Assembly (NCBI GenBank): GCA_046155725.1
Contig: JBJXFT010000170.1
Span: 1 to 6,972 of the forward strand
DNA: 6,972 nt
Direction: 5' to 3'
Source of the DNA: M3007 sp046155725
GTDB taxonomy: Bacteria > Bacteroidota > Bacteroidia > Chitinophagales > Saprospiraceae
In this document: positions 1-6,156 of the stretch, in pieces
Position numbering within the stretch: position 1 is the stretch's first letter
Layout: each line of letters starts with the position of its first letter
Made by a program: the position numbers and the translations under genes
The notes under the pieces: generated by a model
What the model was told of the DNA's origin: nothing
Database searches by the model: none
Seen by the model: only the letters and a program-made list of their open reading frames with translations

Positions 1-266
1 AACATTAAAAAGTCGCAAAGAAGCCGTTGCGCTTTACTTCCCGGAAACAACCAATCTGCTTTTTGCTCACTGAGTAAGGTCGAAAACGAGCCCCATGGCA
101 ATTTCAAAGCCCAAAAATCGGGGTGCAAGTAAACCTCGTCCTTATGGTTCCGAGCCGCTACTACCGCTTGCCCGTATTTTTCAACGTCCTCGGTGCGGTC
201 TTGGGTCAAATCTTGCCAAGCAAAACTCTCCAAATGGACGAGCAAGTGGGATTGGTAAGCAGCCAT
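1..266 (-). CDS. Unrecognised third gene of the DUF262/ATPase cassette, 5' part only (runs off the left edge)
   Basis: Reading the minus strand from the ATG at 266-264 gives an open frame of 88 codons with no stop before the window edge, so the gene continues outside and its length is unknown. The ATG lies one base after the TGA of the upstream ATPase gene (TGA-C-ATG), an arrangement typical of translational coupling. The visible product begins MAAYQSHLLVHLESFAWQDL. It has a probably helical, polar N-terminal part with an acidic run around residues 19-29, then a Trp-rich part (Trp at 17, 52, 58 and 72) including HPDFWALKLPWGS at about 48-60. I see no signal peptide, membrane segment or catalytic motif in this part, and I do not recognise a family. 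Its place as the last visible gene of the cassette suggests it works with the DUF262 and ATPase proteins, perhaps as effector or accessory subunit, but this is inferred from position alone. The frame could be open by chance, but the tight coupling argues against that. Confidence 0.75.
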   Translation of the reverse strand, partial: MAAYQSHLLVHLESFAWQDLTQDRTEDVEKYGQAVVAARNHKDEVYLHPDFWALKLPWGSFSTLLSEQKADWLFPGSKAQRLLCDFLM

Positions 267-267
267 G

Positions 268-1425
268 TCATCGAGGTTGGGCTTGTTTCAGTTTGATGAG
301 TTCTACTAAGTCCTGCTGAGTCTGGTCGAAGAAACCTGTCGGGAATTTGGTCAAGTCGCCGGAAGCAGTAAGCCCAATCTGTTGTATCTCAACGCTTCCA
401 GTCTCCTCATTTCGCTGAAAAAAGTTGATGGCGACATCATCGGGCTGTAAAACGCCCTTCATTGTGGCGATGCGGATGCCGTTGATGACGTGCTCGCTAT
501 GGGTCTCAATGACGACCTGAACACCCGATGCGGCCACTTTCGCCAAAAATTTCCCGATCTGGCTTTGTCCCAGCGGGTGCAGATGTGCTTCCGGGTTTTC
601 CACAATGAACATGGAGCCTGATGCTGCCACCAGCCCGTTCACGATGATGGGCAGCACATACGACAACCCAAAACCGACATTGGTAGGCTTGCTGTCGGCG
701 AAATTCACTTCGGCAGTTTTGATACCCCTGATCAGGTTTGCGTCGTCAAGCCTCGTGCCCGGCGCGATGTTTTCGAGCCACAAGCGGCTTTGATGCACCA
801 AGTTCCGAGCCTGAGCAGTGTCAAAACAGCGTGCTTCAGGAATCTCCATGGTTTTGTTTTCCCCGATAACCTGTATGGCATACTCGCCTTGCCAGCCTGC
901 ATGGGGATAAGGCAAATCGCCAACTTCGTGACGAATTCTGGGGCCGATGCGCTCGGCATTGAGATAGTAGAAATCAGAGTGGCGCAAAGACAGGTGTGGC
1001 TCCACAGATATGAAGGGGTTTCTCTCTTTGACTTTGACTTCTCCAAAATCTATGGAACTGCACAGAAGCGAATAGGCTTCCTCTCGAGTTGGCTTTTGGA
1101 ACACTGCCCGAGAAGCTATACCCTCTTTGTTTGATAAAAGAAATACAATCTCGTCACCAAGTGCATTTCTATTCAATACCTCAGAGGCGTTCCCCAAATT
1201 TAAGACAAAGGGGCCGTTAAGTGGAATTTCCTGGCCTGCAACACCTTCCAGATTAGTACTGTGGAAAGATTGAAATTTTTCTACAACAACCCGACTCAGC
1301 AGGAGTGCCTGCACCACCGACGATTTGCCTACGGAGTTGGCACCGGCCAGCACCGTCAACTGGCCTAGTGGCACAGATTGTTCTTCGAAGCACTTGAAGT
1401 TCTTGATCGTGAAGGTGAGGTTCAT
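268..1425 (-). CDS. AAA-family (ABC/OLD-like) ATPase with C-terminal DUF3696 region
   Basis: This is a complete 385-residue protein of the SMC/RecF/OLD-like ATPase group. The N-terminus (LTFTIKNFKCFEEQSVPLG, about 3-21) is the usual opening beta strands of such ATPases. It is followed by Walker A GANSVGKSS at 28-36. Next come YLNAERIGPR (154-163), a signature-like segment NVGFGLSYVLPI (249-260), Walker B IVENPEAHLHP (274-284) and a switch-His segment VVIETHSEHVING (304-316). The end, with LTKFPTGFFDQTQQDLVEL at 358-376, resembles the DUF3696 tail. In the Walker B block an Asn (276) follows the first acidic residue, which I believe is common in this subfamily. No Toprim or HNH nuclease domain is visible, so it probably acts as an ATP-driven sensor or regulator with partners. 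Its ATG overlaps the TGA of the DUF262 gene (ATGA), and a third gene starts one base after its own stop. The family call is firm; biological function and ligand are unknown. Confidence 0.93.
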   Translation of the reverse strand: MNLTFTIKNFKCFEEQSVPLGQLTVLAGANSVGKSSVVQALLLSRVVVEKFQSFHSTNLEGVAGQEIPLNGPFVLNLGNASEVLNRNALGDEIVFLLSNKEGIASRAVFQKPTREEAYSLLCSSIDFGEVKVKERNPFISVEPHLSLRHSDFYYLNAERIGPRIRHEVGDLPYPHAGWQGEYAIQVIGENKTMEIPEARCFDTAQARNLVHQSRLWLENIAPGTRLDDANLIRGIKTAEVNFADSKPTNVGFGLSYVLPIIVNGLVAASGSMFIVENPEAHLHPLGQSQIGKFLAKVAASGVQVVIETHSEHVINGIRIATMKGVLQPDDVAINFFQRNEETGSVEIQQIGLTASGDLTKFPTGFFDQTQQDLVELIKLKQAQPR

Positions 1426-2816
1426 GCTGGTTGGAGCGCTTGAGGATGAAGGTGTGCCTGCACAATGGCTTCCACAGACTTGAATACTTGTTCGATGATG
1501 AGCCGGTCGTTCGTGCGGTTGGTGATGTTCTCGTAAAATGCTCCTTTTGAAGCGAGTTGTTCGGCTTGAATACGAGCCAAACTACCTTGCTCGCCGCCCT
1601 CTCTCTTATCGCCGTCGCTTAAAATGACTGTCCAAGTGGTGAAAAGCGACTTGTTGATGGCTTGCCGGTGCGCTCCGGGGAGGAGGTGATTTGGTAGGCA
1701 TTTGCGAAAAGCATACTCGCCAAAGAAGTGCTGGCAGTTGAGCAGTGCGGTTTGAAAAGCGCGGGCAATGGGCTGCAAATCCTTTTCCTTCATGCCGTTT
1801 AGCACGTCCACCAAATCATTGAGGAACGCGGTCATATTCCCGGTGTACTCTAAGCGGTTGCGGCGCGCTAGCCAGAAACCTATGAATCGCAAGGCCAGTT
1901 CTTGGTCGTCCATTCTGATCTCAGAGATGCTGCCACAAGTAACCTCCCGAAAAAGGTCGTTGTGTACCATCTCTTGGAGCATTCGGCGAGTAGTGGGAGT
2001 GGCTACACAGTTGCGTATCTCTTGGTTGTTCAGGTGTTTCCCGCCCGTGTTGATGCGCTTGAAAATGTCAAACTTGACTTGTGGTGGTGAACTGGATTCA
2101 ATCACATTGACAACCAACTGTGTGCCTTCAATCCGCCGCACCATAGGGGCTGGCAGGGCTTTCGCAGCAAGAATCCCTGCATTTTCATCGGCTTTAAAAT
2201 ACCGACCATTAAATTCCTTGCCCAATCGTTCGACCCCTTTGATGGCGAACCCGTTGCTCATGTACTGCCGAATGGTGGTCAATCGCTGAAGACCGTCCAC
2301 CACATTGAAAGTCAGGTCAATATTTTCAGAAAAGTAGAACAGTGGGAGCGGTAATCCCAAGAGGAGGCTCTCGATGAACTGGCTTTTTTGGGTGTTGTCC
2401 CAGACAAAATACCGCTGAAACTCTGGGTTTAAGTCAACAGAACTTTCTTCCATCATGAAAAACATTTCCCGGATGGAATAAAAGTCGCGCCGCACTTTGA
2501 TCTTGTTCGGGTCGTAAGGCGTGGGTTCTGATTCGTCAGAAAAGCCCTCTTGCTCCAATTCAGATACCAACGATTCGCGGTACACCACTAAGGATTCTTG
2601 GATGCGCTCGACCAGTGCCGCCCGTTTGGTCGTGATGTTGGGCGAAGCCTCCACATTTTTTGCTAAGCCATCTTTTTCATAAAACCACGCCCAAACCTCC
2701 TCATTTGCTGCCGCATACAAAGTTCCGACCCATCGCTGTCCTGTGCCATTGGAGGTGGCATCTTGTTGGAATTGAAGCGCGTATTCTTGGCTACCTACGT
2801 CAACTGTGACTTTCAT
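1422..2816 (-). CDS. DUF262 domain protein (ParB/GmrS-like), first gene of the cassette
   Basis: This is a complete 464-residue protein. The DUF262 core spans roughly residues 108-270 and shows its hallmarks in order: LNPEFQRYFVWD (129-140), LLLGLPLPLFYF (151-162), VVDGLQRLTTI (172-182) and FKRINTGGKHLNNQEIRN (252-269). The usual DGQQR motif is DGLQR here, a variant I believe also occurs in other family members. A helical region follows (about 300-400: DDQELALRF, FFGEYAFRK, INKSLFTTWTVIL). There is no C-terminal DUF1524/HNH nuclease block as in fused GmrSD proteins. Residues 1-95 form an extra N-terminal part I cannot assign. DUF262 is a ParB-related fold, linked to NTP hydrolysis or DNA cleavage in GmrSD, BrxU and SspE-type defence proteins. 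Whether this protein has such activity is not shown. The ATG at 2816 lies 51 bases after the mnmG stop, without a clear Shine-Dalgarno sequence but behind a plausible -7 element. Its stop overlaps the ATPase start. Confidence 0.93.
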   Translation of the reverse strand: MKVTVDVGSQEYALQFQQDATSNGTGQRWVGTLYAAANEEVWAWFYEKDGLAKNVEASPNITTKRAALVERIQESLVVYRESLVSELEQEGFSDESEPTPYDPNKIKVRRDFYSIREMFFMMEESSVDLNPEFQRYFVWDNTQKSQFIESLLLGLPLPLFYFSENIDLTFNVVDGLQRLTTIRQYMSNGFAIKGVERLGKEFNGRYFKADENAGILAAKALPAPMVRRIEGTQLVVNVIESSSPPQVKFDIFKRINTGGKHLNNQEIRNCVATPTTRRMLQEMVHNDLFREVTCGSISEIRMDDQELALRFIGFWLARRNRLEYTGNMTAFLNDLVDVLNGMKEKDLQPIARAFQTALLNCQHFFGEYAFRKCLPNHLLPGAHRQAINKSLFTTWTVILSDGDKREGGEQGSLARIQAEQLASKGAFYENITNRTNDRLIIEQVFKSVEAIVQAHLHPQALQPA

Positions 2817-2838
2817 AACTTGGAACGGTATGTTTAGG

Positions 2839-2846
2839 CAAAGGTA
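2839..2846 (-). promoter_or_regulatory. Possible Bacteroidota-type -7 promoter element before the DUF262 gene
   Basis: In the 51-base gap between mnmG and the DUF262 gene the minus strand reads TACCTTTG, an exact fit to the TAnnTTTG -7 consensus used by the primary sigma factor of Bacteroidota. Initiation a few bases downstream would give a short leader of roughly 15 bases before the ATG at 2816. No good TTTG-type -33 element is seen at the usual distance: the nearest TTTTG lies only about 10 bases upstream. The match may therefore be chance, and the cassette could also be read through from mnmG, since no terminator hairpin is visible in the gap. Confidence 0.35.
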
Positions 2847-2867
2847 AAAACTCGCTCAAAATTTTCC

Positions 2868-4745
2868 TCACCGCCCCAGATGCACCAGCAGCACGCTCAC
2901 ATCCGCAGGGTTTACCCCCGAAATACGGCTCGCTTGGCCGATAGTACGCGGTCGGGTGTGCGCAAGTTTTTGCCGCGCTTCGATGCTCAAGCCGTTGATG
3001 CTGGCATAGTCAAAGTCAGCGTGAAGATGCAGGTCTTCGAGCCGCAGCATACGCGCCACCATTTCCTCTTCCTTCTTGATGTAGCCGTCGTACTTGAGGC
3101 TGATTTCGGCCAGTTCCACAAACTCCTGATCGTAGGGCGCAAGGAAACGGGCGAGCTCGGGCAAGGCTTTTGCCAAGCCGGGAGTGTCCACCTGTGGGCG
3201 CAAAAGGATGTTGTGCAATTTCGTTTTTTGGCCAATCGGAGCAGAATCCACGCTTTGCAAATAGCCGTTCAGTTCGTCGGGATTCACGGAGGCATTTCGG
3301 AAAAAAGCGTCCATCTCGGCAGCAGCCTGGTTTTTTGCGCGAACGCGAACCATCCGCTCGGCGGCACCGCGCACACCGATGTGGTGGGCAATGGGTGTGA
3401 GGCGCAGGTCGGCGTTGTCTTGCCGGAGCAAAATCCGGTATTCAGCGCGGCTGGTGAACATCCGATACGGCTCCTCCGTGCCCTTGTTCACGAGGTCGTC
3501 AATCAGCACCCCGATGTAGGCTTCCGAGCGTTTCAATACAAGCGGAGCTTCATTTTTCGAGGCCAATGCAGCATTCAGCCCCGCCATCAGGCCTTGACAA
3601 GCAGCCTCCTCGTAGCCCGTGGTGCCATTGATTTGCCCTGCAAAAAATAGGTTTTTTATCAAGTTGGTTTCCAGCGTGGTTTGCAACTGCGTAGGCGGGA
3701 AATAGTCATATTCAATGGCATAGCCGGGGCGGAACATTTTGGCGTTTTCCAAGCCAGGAACTAGCCTGAGAGCCTTGTACTGTACCTCTTCGGGAAGCGA
3801 ACTGGAAAACCCGTTGATGTAAATCTCCACGGTGTCGCGGCCTTCCGGCTCTACGAAGAGTTGGTGGCGGTCCTTGTCGCCGAAGCGGTCAATCTTGTCT
3901 TCTATGCTGGGGCAATAGCGCGGCCCTACGCCTTGGATGCGCCCGTTGAACATGGGCGATTTGTCGAAGCCCGTGCGCAGCATATCATGCACCTGCTGGT
4001 TGGTGTAAGTGCTCCAGCAGCAGAGTTGATTTTCCAAAACAGGCGTGTCGGTGTAGGAGAATTTGCCCGGTGGGTCATCGCCATCTTGGATTTCCATTTT
4101 GGAATAATCAAGGCTGCGCCCGTCGAGGCGCGGGGGCGTGCCGGTCTTCATCCGCCCAGCCTCAAAGCCGAGTTCCACCAATTGTTCGGTAATGCCGCGC
4201 GCCGCACTTTCGCCAGCCCTGCCTCCACCAAACTGTTTTTCGCCGATGTGGATGATGCCGTTCAGGAAAGTGCCGTTCGTCAGCACAACCGTTTCGCTTT
4301 CAATCTCTATGCCCATGCTCGTGCGCACCCCGCGAACCCGCCCGCCCTTCACCAGCAGCCCGCCCACCATTTCCTGCCAAAAGTCAATGTTCGGATGGCT
4401 TTCGAGCATTTGCCGCCATTTTGAGGCGAATGCCAGGCGGTCGCTTTGCGCCCGTGGGCTCCACATGGCGGGGCCTTTGGAGCGGTTGAGCATTCTGAAT
4501 TGCACGGCAGTATGGTCCGTCACGATGCCAGAGTAGCCGCACAGCGCATCTACTTCGCGCACGATTTGGCCTTTGGCCACACCGCCCATGGCAGGATTGC
4601 AACTCATCTGCCCGATGGTCTGCATATTCATGGTGGCCAGCAGGACTTTGCAGCCCAAATTGGCAGCAGCAACGGCTGCTTCGCAACCCGCGTGGCCCGC
4701 GCCCACTACTATCACGTTGTATTTTGGAAACATTTTTTGATACAT
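2868..4745 (-). CDS. mnmG: tRNA uridine-5-carboxymethylaminomethyl(34) synthesis protein MnmG (GidA)
   Basis: MnmG is the FAD-dependent partner of the GTPase MnmE. In the cytoplasm the complex installs the (carboxymethyl)aminomethyl group at C5 of the wobble uridine U34 of several tRNAs, using methylene-tetrahydrofolate. With the chosen start the protein is 625 residues, the usual family length. It shows the FAD-binding GAGHAGCEAA at 15-24, MSCNPAMGG with conserved Cys49 at 47-55, and TGTPPRLDGR at 201-210. It also has the two GidA signatures, GPRYCPSIEDK (274-284, Cys278) and AGQINGTTGYEEAACQG (369-385). The C-terminal MnmE/tRNA-contact region carries KYDGYIKKEEE (551-561) and TIGQASRISGVNPADVSVLL (601-620). 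The ATG at 4745 (MYQKMFPKYN) is preferred because it begins one base after the fumC stop and matches the normal N-terminus. Met5 (4733) is also possible. An in-frame ATG at 4784 adds 13 residues unlike the family. The gene is probably cotranscribed with fumC. Confidence 0.97.
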   Translation of the reverse strand: MYQKMFPKYNVIVVGAGHAGCEAAVAAANLGCKVLLATMNMQTIGQMSCNPAMGGVAKGQIVREVDALCGYSGIVTDHTAVQFRMLNRSKGPAMWSPRAQSDRLAFASKWRQMLESHPNIDFWQEMVGGLLVKGGRVRGVRTSMGIEIESETVVLTNGTFLNGIIHIGEKQFGGGRAGESAARGITEQLVELGFEAGRMKTGTPPRLDGRSLDYSKMEIQDGDDPPGKFSYTDTPVLENQLCCWSTYTNQQVHDMLRTGFDKSPMFNGRIQGVGPRYCPSIEDKIDRFGDKDRHQLFVEPEGRDTVEIYINGFSSSLPEEVQYKALRLVPGLENAKMFRPGYAIEYDYFPPTQLQTTLETNLIKNLFFAGQINGTTGYEEAACQGLMAGLNAALASKNEAPLVLKRSEAYIGVLIDDLVNKGTEEPYRMFTSRAEYRILLRQDNADLRLTPIAHHIGVRGAAERMVRVRAKNQAAAEMDAFFRNASVNPDELNGYLQSVDSAPIGQKTKLHNILLRPQVDTPGLAKALPELARFLAPYDQEFVELAEISLKYDGYIKKEEEMVARMLRLEDLHLHADFDYASINGLSIEARQKLAHTRPRTIGQASRISGVNPADVSVLLVHLGR

Positions 4746-4746
4746 T

Positions 4747-6141
4747 TTACCGCCCCACCATATCCTCTGGCCGCACCCACGCATCGAATTCTTCCGCCGT
4801 GAGGTAGCCCAATGCGAGCGCTGATTCTTTCAACGTCAGCCCTTCCTTGTGTGCTTTTTGTGCTATTTCTGCTGCTTTGTAATAGCCGATTTTAGTGTTC
4901 AAAGCCGTCACGAGCATCAGCGAGTTGTTCACGTGCTTCGCTATATTGTCGTGCATCGGCTCTATGCCTGCGGCGCATTTGTCGTTGAAACTCACGCAAG
5001 CCTCGCCGATGAGCCGGGCGGAGTGCAGGAAGTTGTAGATCATCACCGGCTTGAACACGTTGAGCTCAAAGTGTCCGTTCGAGCCGCCGATGTTGATGGC
5101 CACGTCGTTGCCCATCACTTGGGCGGCCACCATTGTGAGGGCTTCGCATTGGGTCGGGTTCACTTTCCCGGGCATGATGCTGGAGCCGGGTTCATTGTCG
5201 GGGATAAAGATTTCGCCGATGCCGGAGCGAGGGCCAGAGGAGAGCATCCGCACGTCGTTGCCGATTTTCATGAGGCTGACTGCCACGGTTTTCAATGCGC
5301 CGTGCGATTCCACAATGCCGTCGTGGGCGGCGAGCGATTCGAATTTGTTGGGCGCGGTCACAAACGGGAGGCCCGTCAGGGCAGCAATGTGGCGGGCTAC
5401 ATTTTCAGAATACCCTTTTGGCGTGTTGATGCCGGTGCCGACGGCGGTGCCTCCCAGAGCCAGTTCGCTCAAGTGCTCGAGCGAATTGCGGATGGCACGA
5501 AGGCCGTGATTCAGTTGCGCCACATAGCCCGAAAACTCTTGCCCCAGCGTGAGCGGGGTAGCATCCATGAAGTGGGTGCGGCCGATTTTTACCACGCCCA
5601 TGAATTTCTCGGACTTGGCTTGCAGCGTATCGCGGAGTTTTTCGATGCCGGGTATTGTGACTTCCACCAGCATTTTGTAGGCCGCAATGTGCATGGCTGT
5701 GGGAAAGGTATCGTTCGACGACTGGCTCTTGTTCACGTCATCGTTGGGGTGCACGAACTTCTGCTCGTCCATAAGTTGGCCGCCTTGCAGTACATGGGCG
5801 CGATACGCAATGACCTCGTTGGCGTTCATGTTGCTCTGAGTGCCAGAGCCGGTTTGCCACACCACGAGGGGGAACTGGTCGTCTAATTTTCCGGCCAGCA
5901 CTTCGTCGCAGGCTTGTGCGATGAGGTCACATTTTTCTTTGGGCAGCACCCCGGCCTCGAAGTTGGTGAGCGCGGCGGCTTTTTTCAAATAGGCGAAAGC
6001 GCGGATGACTTCAATGGGCATCCGATTGGTTTCGCGGGCGATTTTGAAGTTCTCGATGGAGCGTTGCGTCTGTGCACCCCAATAAACTTGGGCTGGCACC
6101 TGCACTTTGCCCATGGTGTCTTTTTCTGTCCTATAGTCCAT
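4747..6141 (-). CDS. fumC: Fumarate hydratase class II (fumarase C)
   Basis: This cytoplasmic TCA-cycle enzyme interconverts fumarate and L-malate without an iron-sulfur cluster and works as a homotetramer. The 464-residue product aligns from memory with E. coli FumC along its whole length. It has an RTEKDTMG opening (4-11), WQTGSGTQSNMNANE at 95-109 and HPNDDVNKSQSSND at 131-144 (second substrate site). The catalytic TH pair is at 189-190, and LALGGTAVGTGINT is at 227-240. The superfamily signature GSSIMPGKVNPTQCEA is at 319-334 with the reactive Ser loop, and the end is WVRPEDMVGR. The fumarase features (HPNDDVN and the C-terminal GYLTAEEFDAWVRPE) argue against aspartase or argininosuccinate lyase. 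The first ATG is kept because the residues before the internal Met10 match the family. The gene starts 15 bases after lipA and ends one base before mnmG. No clear Shine-Dalgarno sequence precedes it. Confidence 0.97.
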   Translation of the reverse strand: MDYRTEKDTMGKVQVPAQVYWGAQTQRSIENFKIARETNRMPIEVIRAFAYLKKAAALTNFEAGVLPKEKCDLIAQACDEVLAGKLDDQFPLVVWQTGSGTQSNMNANEVIAYRAHVLQGGQLMDEQKFVHPNDDVNKSQSSNDTFPTAMHIAAYKMLVEVTIPGIEKLRDTLQAKSEKFMGVVKIGRTHFMDATPLTLGQEFSGYVAQLNHGLRAIRNSLEHLSELALGGTAVGTGINTPKGYSENVARHIAALTGLPFVTAPNKFESLAAHDGIVESHGALKTVAVSLMKIGNDVRMLSSGPRSGIGEIFIPDNEPGSSIMPGKVNPTQCEALTMVAAQVMGNDVAINIGGSNGHFELNVFKPVMIYNFLHSARLIGEACVSFNDKCAAGIEPMHDNIAKHVNNSLMLVTALNTKIGYYKAAEIAQKAHKEGLTLKESALALGYLTAEEFDAWVRPEDMVGR

Positions 6142-6156
6142 TTCTATGGTGGAAAT

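Noticed and set aside
95..319. Plus-strand 74-residue open frame at the left edge
   Set aside because: It lies antisense to the end of the ATPase gene and to the coupled third gene, has a low-complexity basic composition and shows no recognisable motif.
2858..2865. AAAATTTT palindrome between mnmG and the DUF262 gene, considered as a terminator
   Set aside because: It is only eight AT bases, with no loop or GC stem, so it cannot form a stable terminator hairpin.
2880..3650. Plus-strand open frame of 256 residues opposite the mnmG 3' half
   Set aside because: It is a shadow of mnmG, whose conserved motifs span the same bases on the minus strand; no independent coding evidence.
4746..4784. 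Upstream in-frame ATG for mnmG at 4784
   Set aside because: It would overlap the fumC end by 38 bases and add 13 residues (MRGCGQRIWWGGK) unlike the MnmG N-terminus. The ATG at 4745 fits both family and spacing.
4849..5886. Long plus-strand open frame (345 residues) opposite fumC
   Set aside because: It is the antisense shadow of a clearly real fumC gene. The His-, Val- and Ala-rich composition reflects reverse reading of GC-rich codons and no domain is visible.
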